From Methylobacterium terrae (GTDB taxonomy: Bacteria > Pseudomonadota > Alphaproteobacteria > Rhizobiales > Beijerinckiaceae), in contig NZ_CP029553.1 in NCBI RefSeq assembly GCF_003173755.1, positions 3,744,001-3,808,000 of the forward strand: a DNA stretch of 64,000 bases. Direction: 5' to 3'. Positions 54,756-64,000 of the stretch are shown here, piece by piece. Position numbers and translations under genes: made by a program. The notes under the pieces are model-generated. The model was given only the letters and a program-made list of their open reading frames with translations. It was not told where the DNA came from and did no database searches. Position 1 is the stretch's first letter. Each line of letters starts with the position of its first letter.

Positions 54756-55121
54756 GTGTTCCGTACCCGTACCCTCGTCCTCCTCGGCCTGATCGCCCTC
54801 TCGGCCGCCGCCTGCGGGCGGCGCGGTCCGCTCGAGCCGCCGCCCGCGGCGGCACCGGCGGCCCAGCCGTCGACCGGCAAGCCGCAGGCGGGCGTGCCGG
54901 GCAGCGGAGCCCGGCCGAAGACCGGGGCCGCCGCGGTCAACACGCTGCCGGGCGGCGTCGGGCTCGCGGCGGGCGGGGCGGCCCCCGACGCCGAGGACGA
55001 GCTGCCCTCCGCCGCCGTCGCGGCCCCGACCGGGATTCCGGCCCCGACCGAGTCCTCCTCGCGCCGCCGCAAGGGCTACGTGATCCCCCGGGAGCCCTTC
55101 CCCCTCGACCCGCTGCTCTGA
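54756..55121 (+). CDS. lptM: LPS translocon maturation-type lipoprotein LptM (YifL)
   Basis: A small lipoprotein from GTG 54756: VFRTRTLVLLGLIALSAAACGRRGPLEPP, with signal and lipobox SAAAC followed by GRRGPLEPP, the LptM signature. The rest is a Pro/Ala-rich tail (121 residues in all, longer than the enteric 60), ending GYVIPREPFPLDPLL. In many proteobacteria it sits directly upstream of lysA, as here (113 bp). LptM assists LptD maturation in E. coli; the long tail here is an alphaproteobacterial trait. Confidence 0.9.
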   Translation: MFRTRTLVLLGLIALSAAACGRRGPLEPPPAAAPAAQPSTGKPQAGVPGSGARPKTGAAAVNTLPGGVGLAAGGAAPDAEDELPSAAVAAPTGIPAPTESSSRRRKGYVIPREPFPLDPLL

Positions 55122-55233
55122 CCCGCCGGGCAGGGTGCCAAGGCCGGCCGCTTTCGTGTAGAGGGCGCGTCTCGCGCCCGGCTCGGGCGCGGCTCAGCGC
55201 CCGGATCGTCGGTCACCTCCCAGGTCACCTCCC

Positions 55234-56505
55234 ATGCACCATTTCCATTACCGCGACGGCGTGCTCCACGCCGAGGACGTCGACCTGGCACGGCTCGCGG
55301 GCGCGGTCGGCACCCCGTTCTACTGCTACGCCTCCGCCACCCTCGAGCGGCACTACCGGGTCTTCGCCGAGGCCTTCGCCGGCGACGACGCCCTCGTCTG
55401 CTACGCCATGAAGGCGAACTCGAACCAGGCGGTCCTCGCCACCCTGGCGCGCCTCGGCGCCGGCATGGACATCGTCTCGGAGGGCGAGCTGCGCCGGGCG
55501 CTCGCCGCCGGCGTGCCGGGCGAGCGGATCGTGTTCTCGGGCGTCGGCAAGACCGAGCGCGAGATGGCCGCCGCGCTCGATGCCGGCATCCTGTGCTTCA
55601 ACGTCGAGAGCGAGCCCGAGCTGGAGCTGCTCTCGCGCGTCGCCACCGCCAAGGGCGCGACGGCGCCGGTCTCGATCCGGGTCAACCCGGACGTCGATGC
55701 CCGCACCCACGCCAAGATCTCGACCGGCAAGTCGGAGAACAAGTTCGGCATCCCGATCGCGCGGGCCCGCGAGGTCTACGCCCGCGCCGCCGCCCTGCCG
55801 GGCCTGTCGCTCGTCGGCGTCGACATGCATATCGGCAGCCAGATCACCGATCTCGCGCCCTATGACAACGCCGCCGCCCTGCTCTGCGGCCTCGCCCGCG
55901 ACCTGATGGCGGCGGGCCACAGGCTCCACCACGTCGATTTCGGCGGCGGCCTCGGCATCCCCTACCGCGACGACAACGCGCCCCCGCCCGACCCGGCCGC
56001 CTTCGCTTCGGTGCTGCGGCCGCATTTCCGGCCGCTCGGCCTGCGGCCGGTCTTCGAGATCGGCCGGATGATCGCCGGCAATGCCGGCGTGCTGGTCACG
56101 CAGGTCCAGTACGTGAAGCACGGCGAGGGCCGCACCTTCGTCATCGTCGATGCGGCGATGAACGACCTGATCCGCCCGACCCTCTACGAGGCCTACCACG
56201 CCCTGCGGCCGGTCGCCGAGCCGAAGCCCGAGGCCGCCCGCCTCACCGCCGACGTGGTCGGCCCGGTCTGCGAGAGCGGCGACTACCTGGCGCTCGCCCG
56301 CGAGATGCCGGAGGTCAAGCCCGGCGACCTGATCGCCGTGATGTCGGCGGGCGCCTACGGCGCGGTGCAGGCCTGCACCTACAACACCCGGCCGCTGGTG
56401 CCCGAGGTGCTGGTGCGGGGCTCGGACCACGCGGTCATCCGCCCGCGGCAGAGCTACGAGGAGCTGATCGGGCTCGACCGGGTGCCGGAATGGCTGAGCG
56501 CCTGA
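55234..56505 (+). CDS. lysA: Diaminopimelate decarboxylase
   Basis: A PLP enzyme that makes L-lysine from meso-diaminopimelate. The 423-residue protein has TPFYCYASATLERHY, the PLP lysine Lys-60 (CYAMKANSNQAVL), HIGSQITD, the phosphate loop FGGGLGIPYR and PVCESGDYLA near the C-terminus with the catalytic Cys of the partner subunit. Its ATG follows lptM by 113 bp. The order lptM-lysA-DUF4175 is usual in Rhizobiales. Confidence 0.97.
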   Translation: MHHFHYRDGVLHAEDVDLARLAGAVGTPFYCYASATLERHYRVFAEAFAGDDALVCYAMKANSNQAVLATLARLGAGMDIVSEGELRRALAAGVPGERIVFSGVGKTEREMAAALDAGILCFNVESEPELELLSRVATAKGATAPVSIRVNPDVDARTHAKISTGKSENKFGIPIARAREVYARAAALPGLSLVGVDMHIGSQITDLAPYDNAAALLCGLARDLMAAGHRLHHVDFGGGLGIPYRDDNAPPPDPAAFASVLRPHFRPLGLRPVFEIGRMIAGNAGVLVTQVQYVKHGEGRTFVIVDAAMNDLIRPTLYEAYHALRPVAEPKPEAARLTADVVGPVCESGDYLALAREMPEVKPGDLIAVMSAGAYGAVQACTYNTRPLVPEVLVRGSDHAVIRPRQSYEELIGLDRVPEWLSA

Positions 56506-56606
56506 ACGCTCGCGCGCCGATCGTTCAAATGCGACGGAATTTTCGAACGAGGCCGCCAGTCCTCGCGGGCTAACGTCCCGGCATATCACCGGGAGGACCC
56601 CACGCG

Positions 56607-56798
56607 ATGGCGCCCCAAGGCAACCTTCTCGCCCGTGCCGAGGCCGTGGTCGAGCGCGCGTTCCGCATCGCCGCGGAGCACGAGGCGACCCTGGCCCGGG
56701 CCCGCCACGCCGTGCAGCCCCTGCGCGAGGCGGCGGAACGGCAGAACGCGAGCGGCCTGCCCGCCCGGACCCGGTCGCGGGACGAGCGGTCGGCCTGA
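56607..56798 (+). CDS. Small hypothetical protein, helical
   Basis: A 63-residue frame with ATG 56607 and GGGAGGA upstream. MAPQGNLLARAEAVVERAFRIAAEHEATLARARHAVQPLREAAERQ is predicted helical and amphipathic; the C-terminus is basic. An imperfect inverted repeat (CGTTC-AAAT/ATTT-CGAAC, 56522-56549) lies 60 bp upstream and could be an operator. No family recognised, and coding status is moderately supported. Confidence 0.5.
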   Translation: MAPQGNLLARAEAVVERAFRIAAEHEATLARARHAVQPLREAAERQNASGLPARTRSRDERSA

Positions 56799-56886
56799 GC
56801 CGATTTGACCCGCTGGCCGGTCCGGGCCGGCGTGGTAGCCTGCCCGCTTCGAGCCGTCCCCGGATGGGAGCGAGCGGGAGCAGGGC

Positions 56887-59544
56887 ATGACGAAGGCCGA
56901 GCCGGACACCGCCGAGCCGGACACCGCGCGGAGCACGCCCGCCCGGGAGGGTGCGCCGCAGGCCGGCGATCCGGTGCGCGCCGGCCTCGACCGGCTCGTC
57001 CTGCGGGCCGGCCGGGTGACGCTGTGGGAGCAGGCCTGGCCGATCCTGTGGCGCGGCCTCGCGGTCGTGCTGGTCTTCCTCGCCGCCTCCTGGCTCGGGC
57101 TGTGGCTCGATGCCGGGCCGATCCTGCGCATGGTCGGCGTCGCGCTGTTCGGGCTCGCCCTCGTGGCGCTCCTGCTGCCGCTCGTGCGCCTGCGCCGGAT
57201 CGCCCGGAACCAGGCGCTGGCGCGCATCGACCGCGATGCGGGGCTGAGCCACCGCCCCGCCCAGGCCCTCGAGGACACGCTGGCGCTCGGCACCGACGAT
57301 CCCGGCGCACGCACGCTGTGGGAGCTGCACCGCCGGCGCGCCGCCTCGACCGTGGCACGCCTCAAGGTCTCCGGGCCGCGCCCCGGGATGGCCCGGCGCG
57401 ATCCCTTCGCCCTGCGCGCCGGCGCGATCCTCGCCGCGGTGGCGGGTGCCTTCGTGGCCGGGCCCGAGGCCGGCGACCGGCTGCGCGCCGCCTTCGACTG
57501 GCGCGGGCCGGTGGCGGCGGCGCCCGCCTTCCGGGTCGACGGCTGGATCGACCCGCCGCTCTACACGAGGACGCCGCCCCTCATCGTCACCCTGGCGGAG
57601 GCGGGCCAGCGCCTGCGGGCTCCGGTGAACTCGACGCTCGTCGTGCGCATCGCCGGCGCGAGCGACGCCACCGTGACGCCGGGTGCCGGCCTGAAGCCGC
57701 TGCCCGCCGCCGCGCCGGCCCGGCCCGACCTGCGCGAGGAGCGCTTCACCCTCACCGGCGGCACCGCCGAGGTCGCGGTGCAGACGGGCTTCTCGGCGAG
57801 CCACCGCCTCACCATCGAGACAATCCCGGACCGGCCGCCGGAGATCGCCTTCTCGGGCAACCCGGAGCCCAACGGGCGCGGCACCTTCACCCTCGCCTAC
57901 CGGGCCAAGGACGATTACGGCATCGCCTCCGCCGAAGGCGTGGTCGAGCCGCAGACCAGGGGCCGCAGCCTGGTGCCGCCGCCGCGCCTGACCCTGAGCC
58001 TGCCGGCCGACGCGCAGGGCACCACCGACACCCGCACCCTGATCGACCTCACCGACAATCCCTGGGCCGGCGCCAAGGTGCTGCTGACCCTGGTGGCCAA
58101 GGACGAGGCCGGGCAGGAGGGCCGCTCCGCCCCCCTCGCCTTCACGCTGCCGGGGCGGTTCTTCACCAAGCCCCTGGCGCGCTCGCTCGCCGAGGAGCGC
58201 CGCCGCCTCGTCCTCGATCCGGACGGGAGCCGCGCCCGGGTCGAGACCTCGCTCGACGCGCTCCTGATCGCGCCCGAGCGCTTCACGCCGCAATGGGGCG
58301 TGTTCCTCGGCCTCAAGGAGGCCGCGCGGCGCCTGCGGGCGGCGAGGAGCGACGAGGACCTGACCGAGGTCGCCGACCTCCTCTGGACCATGGCGCTGCA
58401 GCTCGAGGAGGGCGACCTCTCGGACGCCGAGAAGGCCCTGCGCGCGGCCCAGGACCGGCTGAAGGACGCCCTCGACCGCGGCGCCTCCGACCAGGAGATC
58501 GCCAAGCTCACCGACGAGCTGCGCCAGGCCATGGACCGGTTCCTGAAGGAGTTCGCCCAGCGCCAGCAGCAGCAGAACCCGCAGAATCCCGGGCAGCAGA
58601 GCCAGCAGGCCGACCGCACGGTGACGCCGGACGACCTGTCGAAGATGCTCGACCAGATGCAGGAGGCGATGAAGCGCGGCGACGTGGCCGAGGCCCAGCG
58701 CCTGCTCGACCAGCTCCGCGGCATCCTCGAGAACCTGCAGACGGCCCAGCCCAACTCGCGCATGTCGGATCCCACCGCCCGCGAGATGAACCGCCAGATG
58801 CAGGACCTCGAGGCGATGGCGCGCGAGCAGCAGGGCCTGCGCGACGACACCTTCCGCCAGGGCCAGGAGCGCCGCTTCGGCAATCGCGGCCAGCCGCAGC
58901 AGCCCGGCCAGCAGGGGCAGCGCCAGCCGGGTCAGCGCGGGCAGCAGGGCCAGCGCGGGGGCGAGCCGCAGCAGGGCGAGGGCCAGCAGCCCGGTCAGCG
59001 CGGGCAGCAGGGCGGTCAGCAGCCGGGACAGCAGGGAGGTTTGGGCGAGCGCCAGCAGGCCCTGCGCCAGCGGCTCGAGGACCTGCAGCGGCGGATGAAG
59101 GAACTCGGCATGCAGGGCGAGCAGGGCCTCGCCGATGCCGAGCAGGCGATGCGCGACGCCGAGAACGCGCTCGGCCAGGGCCAGGACGGTTCCGCCGTCG
59201 ACGCGCAGGGGCGCGCGCTCGAGGGGATGCAGCGCGGGGCGCAAGGCATGGCCCAGCAGATGCAGCAGATGGGCCAGGAGGGCGAGGGCCAGCAGGCCGA
59301 CGGACAGCAGGGCCAGGGCAACCCGAACCAGCCCGGCCGCCAGGGCGCCCGCGACAGCGACCCCCTTGGCCGCCCGACCCGCAGCCGCGACTTCTCCGAC
59401 GGCCGGGTGCGCGTGCCGACCGCCGAGGAATCCGGCGTCGAGCGGGCCCGGCGCATCCTCGAGGAGCTGCGGCGCAAGCTCGGCGATCCGAGCCGTCCGG
59501 CGGAAGAGCTCGACTATTTCGAGCGCCTGCTGCGGCGGAACTGA
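56887..59544 (+). CDS. DUF4175 (TIGR02302) membrane protein
   Basis: The 885-residue protein has two close membrane segments at about 55-102 (LWRGLAVVLVFLAASWLGLWL, MVGVALFGLALVALLLPLV), and a third near 177-190. A periplasmic region with Ig-like wording (PPEIAFSGNPEPNGRGTFTLAYRAKDDYGIASAEGVVEP) follows, then a helical part and a Gln/Gly-rich tract (about 670-830; GQQGQRQPGQRGQQGQRGG-type repeats). The C-terminus DGRVRVPTAEESGVERARRILEELRRKLGD is conserved in the family. Role unknown; it always lies near lysA. Confidence 0.88.
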   Translation: MTKAEPDTAEPDTARSTPAREGAPQAGDPVRAGLDRLVLRAGRVTLWEQAWPILWRGLAVVLVFLAASWLGLWLDAGPILRMVGVALFGLALVALLLPLVRLRRIARNQALARIDRDAGLSHRPAQALEDTLALGTDDPGARTLWELHRRRAASTVARLKVSGPRPGMARRDPFALRAGAILAAVAGAFVAGPEAGDRLRAAFDWRGPVAAAPAFRVDGWIDPPLYTRTPPLIVTLAEAGQRLRAPVNSTLVVRIAGASDATVTPGAGLKPLPAAAPARPDLREERFTLTGGTAEVAVQTGFSASHRLTIETIPDRPPEIAFSGNPEPNGRGTFTLAYRAKDDYGIASAEGVVEPQTRGRSLVPPPRLTLSLPADAQGTTDTRTLIDLTDNPWAGAKVLLTLVAKDEAGQEGRSAPLAFTLPGRFFTKPLARSLAEERRRLVLDPDGSRARVETSLDALLIAPERFTPQWGVFLGLKEAARRLRAARSDEDLTEVADLLWTMALQLEEGDLSDAEKALRAAQDRLKDALDRGASDQEIAKLTDELRQAMDRFLKEFAQRQQQQNPQNPGQQSQQADRTVTPDDLSKMLDQMQEAMKRGDVAEAQRLLDQLRGILENLQTAQPNSRMSDPTAREMNRQMQDLEAMAREQQGLRDDTFRQGQERRFGNRGQPQQPGQQGQRQPGQRGQQGQRGGEPQQGEGQQPGQRGQQGGQQPGQQGGLGERQQALRQRLEDLQRRMKELGMQGEQGLADAEQAMRDAENALGQGQDGSAVDAQGRALEGMQRGAQGMAQQMQQMGQEGEGQQADGQQGQGNPNQPGRQGARDSDPLGRPTRSRDFSDGRVRVPTAEESGVERARRILEELRRKLGDPSRPAEELDYFERLLRRN

Positions 59545-59663
59545 CCCGCGCCGCAGCCCCTGGTCCCCCGCGCAGTCCCGCGGCGCCTGCGTCGCGGGGC
59601 CGCCTCGTCGCGCGGCCCCGTCACGCTCTATCAGGCGGCTCCACCTCGCGAGCCTTCCCCCGG

Positions 59664-59849
59664 ATGTCCAGCAACACCCTCGTCCTCATCGCCTGCCTCG
59701 CGGTCGCCGTGGTGCTGCTGCTCGGCCTCGCCAACATGCTCCGCGGCGGCAGCGCCAACGTCTCGCAGCGGCTGATGCGGCTGCGGGTGCTGCTCCAGTT
59801 CGTCGCCATCCTGGTCATCATGGGGGTGCTGTGGTGGCGCGGCGTCTGA
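59664..59849 (+). CDS. Twin transmembrane (HIG1-like) protein
   Basis: A 61-residue protein with two membrane helices (TLVLIACLAVAVVLLLGLANML and LRVLLQFVAILVIMGVLWW) joined by RGGSANVSQRLMRLR. This matches the short HIG1-domain proteins of alphaproteobacteria, which commonly precede a PduO-type adenosyltransferase and etfBA. Possible role is respiratory-complex assembly, by analogy to mitochondrial HIG1 proteins. Confidence 0.85.
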   Translation: MSSNTLVLIACLAVAVVLLLGLANMLRGGSANVSQRLMRLRVLLQFVAILVIMGVLWWRGV

Positions 59850-59985
59850 CGCAGCGACACTGTGGCGGGGTGGCCGCACGGGGTGGAAAACCGGGACCGG
59901 ACGGATTGCGCGGCGAGACGCGGCGCGCGCCGAACGGCTAGGGTGCGCCCTGCCCCAGCAACGGGGGCGGTGGACCGTTCGACAG

Positions 59986-60588
59986 ATGCGCGTAACCCTT
60001 CCGAGCCGCGCCGCGGCGATCGTCACGACGGCCCTCCTGGCCGCACCGGCCGCACAGGCCGCCGATCCCTCGGCACTGGTCCCGTCCTACCGGCCGCCGG
60101 TCCAGCCCCTGAGCATCGTGTCGGAGTTCCGCATCGGCGGCTCCGCCCAGGATCCGGGCAGCAACGAGAAGAACACCAGCAACATTAACGGCGAGTTCCT
60201 GTTCGCCAAGCCGGTCACGGTGGCCGACCGGCTGTGGAACGCGCTGATCCCGCGCCCGACCGTCGGCGGCAGCTACAATGTCGACGGCCGCACCAGCTAC
60301 GCCTATCTCGGCGCGACCTGGACCTTCGACATCACCGACCGGATCTTCGTCGAAGGCTTCTTCGGCACCGGCTTCCACGACGGCTATACCGGCCCGAAGG
60401 CGGGCGTGCCCAAGACCTTCAACGCGCTCGGCTGCAACCCGCTGTTCCGCGAGGCGGCGGCCGTCGGCTTCCGGCTCACCGAGCACTGGAGCGTGATGGC
60501 GACGATCGAGCACATGTCGAATGCCGGCCTCTGCGTCACGAACCGCGGCCTGACCAATTTCGGCGGCAAGGTCGCCTACACCTTCTGA
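59986..60588 (+). CDS. pagL: Lipid A 3-O-deacylase (PagL family) acyloxyacyl hydrolase
   Basis: The 200-residue precursor begins with a signal peptide (VTTALLAAPAAQA). The mature part is an outer-membrane beta-barrel. CNPLFREAAAVGFRLTEHWSVMATIEHMSNAGLC and NRGLTNFGGKVAYTF are PagL signatures; HMSNAGL supplies the catalytic His-Ser pair. It would remove the 3-O acyl chain from lipid A. It is placed between the twin-membrane protein and the adenosyltransferase, a spot where related genomes usually have none. Confidence 0.83.
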   Translation: MRVTLPSRAAAIVTTALLAAPAAQAADPSALVPSYRPPVQPLSIVSEFRIGGSAQDPGSNEKNTSNINGEFLFAKPVTVADRLWNALIPRPTVGGSYNVDGRTSYAYLGATWTFDITDRIFVEGFFGTGFHDGYTGPKAGVPKTFNALGCNPLFREAAAVGFRLTEHWSVMATIEHMSNAGLCVTNRGLTNFGGKVAYTF

Positions 60589-60677
60589 CGGCGGCCTGAC
60601 CGGCGGGGCTGGCGCGGCGACGCGGGAGCGCTAGAACTCGCCGCCGGAGCGGGCGCGCCCGCCGAAGGGAGCTGCCC

Positions 60678-61253
60678 GTGGTCGTCCTCAACCGCATCTA
60701 CACCCGCACCGGCGATACCGGCACCACGGCGCTCGCGAGCGGCGCGCGCCGCTCGAAGGCGGACCTGCGGGTCGAGACCTACGGCACCGTCGACGAGACC
60801 AATGCCTGCCTCGGCCTCGCGCGGCTGCACACGACCGGCGAGCTCGACGCGATGCTCGGGCGGATCCAGAACGACCTGTTCGACCTCGGCGCCGACCTCG
60901 CGACCCCGGAGACCGGCGAGCCCCTCTCCTACGAGCCGCTGCGGATCGTCGCCGCCCAGGTCGAGCGGGTGGAGCGCGAGATCGACGCGCTCAACGCGAA
61001 CCTCTCCCCCTTGCGCTCCTTCGTGCTGCCGGGCGGCTCGGCCGCCTCCGCCTCCCTCCACCTCGCCCGCACGGTCTGCCGCCGGGCCGAGCGCCTGGCG
61101 GTGGCGCTCGCGGGGACGCCCGGCGAGATCGTCTCCCCGGTGGCGATCCAGTACCTCAACCGCCTGTCGGACTTCCTGTTCGTCGCCGCCCGGGTCGCCA
61201 ACGACGACGGCGCCGCCGACGTGCTCTGGGTTCCGGGCAAGAACCGGGGCTGA
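60678..61253 (+). CDS. PduO-type ATP:cob(I)alamin adenosyltransferase
   Basis: Forms adenosylcobalamin for B12 enzymes such as methylmalonyl-CoA mutase. From GTG 60678 the 191-residue protein has [15 protein letters not shown], the ATP loop, [28 protein letters not shown] and [14 protein letters not shown]. It follows pagL and precedes etfBA. It is the MmaB/PduO fold, unrelated to the CobO-type enzyme at 14021-14626. Confidence 0.95.
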   Translation: MVVLNRIYTRTGDTGTTALASGARRSKADLRVETYGTVDETNACLGLARLHTTGELDAMLGRIQNDLFDLGADLATPETGEPLSYEPLRIVAAQVERVEREIDALNANLSPLRSFVLPGGSAASASLHLARTVCRRAERLAVALAGTPGEIVSPVAIQYLNRLSDFLFVAARVANDDGAADVLWVPGKNRG

Positions 61254-61459
61254 GCGACCGCGGCGGGGCGACCGCAGTTGAGCGACCGCCGCCGAGCCCC
61301 GCGCCGCGTGCCCGGGGGAACCGCCCTCCGGCCGCGTTGACAAGTCGGAAAATCGGTCGTTACGGTCCGCGCCACCTTGCTCCATCGGGGATGATCGCGG
61401 GCCGGCCGAGGGAGGGCCCGTCCACGATCGTCCCTTCGTCCCTGAAGGATGCGACGATC

Positions 61460-62209
61460 ATGAAGGTCCTGGTGCCCGTCAAGCGGGTGGTCGACTACAA
61501 CGTGAAGATCCGGGTCAAGCCGGACGGCTCCGGCGTGGAGCTCGCCAACGTCAAGATGTCGATGAACCCCTTCGACGAGATCGCCGTCGAGGAGGCGATC
61601 CGCCTGAAGGAGAAGGGCAAGGTCACCGAGATCGTCGCCGTCTCGATCGGCCCGCAGGCCGCGCAGGAGACGATCCGCACCGCCCTCGCCATGGGCGCCG
61701 ACCGCGGCATCCTGGTCAAGACCGACGCCGCCGTCGAGCCGCTCGCCGTGGCGAAGCTCCTCAAGGCGCTGGTGGAGAAGGAGAGCCCGGACCTCGTCAT
61801 CCTCGGCAAGCAGGCGATCGACGACGATTCCAACCAGACCGGCCAGATGCTGGCGGCGCTGCTGGGCTGGCCGCAGGGCACCTTCGCGTTCAAGCTCGAG
61901 GTGGCCGAGGGCAACCTCGACGTGGTGCGCGAGATCGACGGCGGCCTGCAGACCCTGAACCTCCAGCTGCCGGCGATCGTCACGACGGACCTGCGCCTCA
62001 ACGAGCCGCGCTACGCATCGCTCCCCAACATCATGAAGGCGAAGAAGAAGCCCCTCGACACGGTCGAGCCGGAGGCGCTCGGCGTCGACGTGAGCCCGCG
62101 CCTGAAGGTGCTCAAGACCGTCGAGCCGGGCGGCCGCAAGGCCGGTGTCAAGGTCGCCAGCGCCGCCGAGCTCGTCAACAAGCTGAAGGTCGAGGCCGGC
62201 GTCCTCTGA
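61460..62209 (+). CDS. etfB: Electron transfer flavoprotein beta subunit
   Basis: With EtfA it carries electrons from acyl-CoA and other dehydrogenases to ETF-quinone oxidoreductase. The 249-residue protein has [62 protein letters not shown] and the C-terminal [14 protein letters not shown] 61460 is preceded by GAAGGA; the frame extends 123 bp upstream without homology. It is 44 bp upstream of etfA. Confidence 0.97.
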   Translation: MKVLVPVKRVVDYNVKIRVKPDGSGVELANVKMSMNPFDEIAVEEAIRLKEKGKVTEIVAVSIGPQAAQETIRTALAMGADRGILVKTDAAVEPLAVAKLLKALVEKESPDLVILGKQAIDDDSNQTGQMLAALLGWPQGTFAFKLEVAEGNLDVVREIDGGLQTLNLQLPAIVTTDLRLNEPRYASLPNIMKAKKKPLDTVEPEALGVDVSPRLKVLKTVEPGGRKAGVKVASAAELVNKLKVEAGVL

Positions 62210-62253
62210 CGAGGACGCACAGGCATCCCTGAGAGAGGAAGGACACCCACGCC

Positions 62254-63204
62254 ATGACCACCCTCCTGCTGATCGAGCATGCCGGCGGCGCCGTGAAGGA
62301 CGCCAGCACCAAGGCCCTGACGGCGGCCAAGCAGCTCGGCGCCCCGGTCCACGCCCTCGTGGTCGGCGCCGACGCGCAAGGGGCGGCGGACGCCGCCGCC
62401 AAGCTCGACGGGGTCGAGAAGGTGCTGCTGGCGGCCGACGCCGCCTACGACCACCTGCTGGCCGAGCCGACCGCCGCCCTGGTGGCGGGGCTCGCCGCCT
62501 CCTACGACACCGTGATCGCCGCCGCCTCGACCGAGGGCAAGAACGTGCTGCCGCGCGTCGCCGCCCTCCTCGACGTCGCCCAGGTCTCGGACATCATCAA
62601 GGTGGTCGGTCCCGACACCTTCGAGCGGCCGATCTACGCCGGCAACGCGATCCAGACCGTGCAGGCAACCGACGCCAAGCGGGTGATCACGGTCCGCACC
62701 GCCGCCTTCCAGGCCACCGCCGAGGGCGGCTCCGCCGCCCCGGTCGAGGCGGCCCAGGCGGGTGCCGCCCCGGACGCGAAATCGTCGTTCAAGGGCGAGG
62801 AGATCGCCAAGTCCGACCGTCCGGAACTGGCGGGTGCCCGCATCATCGTGTCGGGCGGCCGCTCCCTCGGCTCGGCCGACAAGTTCAAGGAGCTGATCGA
62901 GCCGCTCGCCGACTCGCTCGGCGCCGCGGTCGGCGCCTCGCGCGCGGCGGTCGATGCCGGCTACGCGCCGAACGACTGGCAGGTCGGCCAGACCGGCAAG
63001 GTCGTGGCGCCGGACCTCTACGTCGCGGTCGGCATCTCGGGGGCGATCCAGCACCTCGCCGGCATGAAGGACTCGAAGGTCATCGTCGCCATCAACAAGG
63101 ACGAGGAGGCGCCGATCTTCCAGGTCGCCGATTACGGCCTCGTCGGCGACCTGTTCCAGGTGGTGCCGGACCTGCAGCAGGAAATCGCCAAGTCCAAGGG
63201 CTGA
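62254..63204 (+). CDS. etfA: Electron transfer flavoprotein alpha subunit
   Basis: The FAD-binding subunit. The 316-residue protein starts [18 protein letters not shown]. The FAD-binding domain is at about 195-316: [103 protein letters not shown], the classic EtfA motif run. ATG 62254 has AGAGAGGAAGGA upstream. It is followed by hbdA. Confidence 0.97.
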   Translation: MTTLLLIEHAGGAVKDASTKALTAAKQLGAPVHALVVGADAQGAADAAAKLDGVEKVLLAADAAYDHLLAEPTAALVAGLAASYDTVIAAASTEGKNVLPRVAALLDVAQVSDIIKVVGPDTFERPIYAGNAIQTVQATDAKRVITVRTAAFQATAEGGSAAPVEAAQAGAAPDAKSSFKGEEIAKSDRPELAGARIIVSGGRSLGSADKFKELIEPLADSLGAAVGASRAAVDAGYAPNDWQVGQTGKVVAPDLYVAVGISGAIQHLAGMKDSKVIVAINKDEEAPIFQVADYGLVGDLFQVVPDLQQEIAKSKG

Positions 63205-63358
63205 CCGAGACGGGCTGACGGTCGGGGCTGAATGGTGTCCGCCCCTCGCGCGAGGGGCGGCACAACGACCCGACCGGAACTCATTGGAACCCTTCGCATC
63301 TGCGAAGGCGCGGTGATATGAACGCTCGGTGTCGGCGCGGCGGGAAGGCAGGGGTGTG

Positions 63359-64000
<642 letters not shown>

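Noticed and set aside
55225..59244. A 1339-codon minus-strand open frame across lysA and the DUF4175 gene
   Set aside because: Repetitive Leu/Arg/Gly translation antisense to two well-supported genes.

Overview
This is a very GC-rich (roughly 70% or more by eye) alphaproteobacterial chromosome segment, most likely Methylobacterium or a close relative. The evidence is the complete aerobic-type cob gene run, the ctrA/chpT cell-cycle genes beside fliIJ and a CheA-W-Y-B-R operon, three phasin-type genes, a DUF1134/EipA protein, and the twin-membrane protein / PduO-type adenosyltransferase / etfBA / hbdA neighbourhood. Genes are tightly packed, with many 1-4 bp start/stop overlaps and several GTG starts. 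I see no rRNA, tRNA, CRISPR array, transposase or integrase.

Layout. 1-3.3 kb (minus): serS-surE-pcm and a LysM-type lipoprotein. 3.3-4.8 kb: a visibly AT-richer, hairpin-dense stretch with no convincing gene. 4.8-13.0 kb (plus): argS, a SPOR protein, nagZ, scpA, scpB, tatA, tatB, tatC. In related Rhizobiales tatC is usually followed directly by serS-surE-pcm, so the two halves look separated by a local inversion. 13.1-15.2 kb (minus): a TyrA-type dehydrogenase, cobO and cobU. 15.3-28.5 kb (plus): a cobalamin riboswitch, then cbtB-cbtA (cobalt uptake), a DUF1636 protein, cobW, a core-deleted Uma2 relic and cobN-G-H-I-J-L-E-M, with cobK on the opposite strand inside the run. 28.6-37.9 kb: mixed small genes, including acetyltransferases, a palindrome-rich gap, an orphan TadG-like VWA protein, a phasin with a PhaR-like operator, two phasin-like proteins, a methyltransferase/flippase-like pair and a hydrolase. 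38.0-48.4 kb: fliJ, fliI, ctrA, cheR, cheB, cheY, cheW, cheA and chpT. 48.5-54.4 kb: a CysQ-type phosphatase, a YHS protein, eipA, a coiled-coil membrane protein, a small Cys-rich periplasmic protein and a hybrid histidine kinase with a perfect CtrA box upstream. 54.8-64.0 kb (plus): lptM-lysA, a DUF4175 protein, a twin-membrane protein, a PagL-type lipid A deacylase, a PduO-type corrinoid adenosyltransferase, etfB-etfA and the start of hbdA.

How the genes work together. The cob segment covers cobalt entry and most ring-methylation, contraction and reduction steps of aerobic B12 synthesis under one B12-sensing leader, while cobU/cobO perform later nucleotide-loop and adenosylation steps. CobF is not in the window. 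ChpT and CtrA bracket the chemotaxis genes, so the phosphorelay that times the cell cycle and flagellar transcription lies beside its motility targets. The lysA-to-etf segment joins cell-wall/lysine synthesis, envelope modification, coenzyme B12 supply and electron transfer linked to acyl-CoA or hydroxybutyrate metabolism; the phasins point to polyhydroxybutyrate storage in the same organism.
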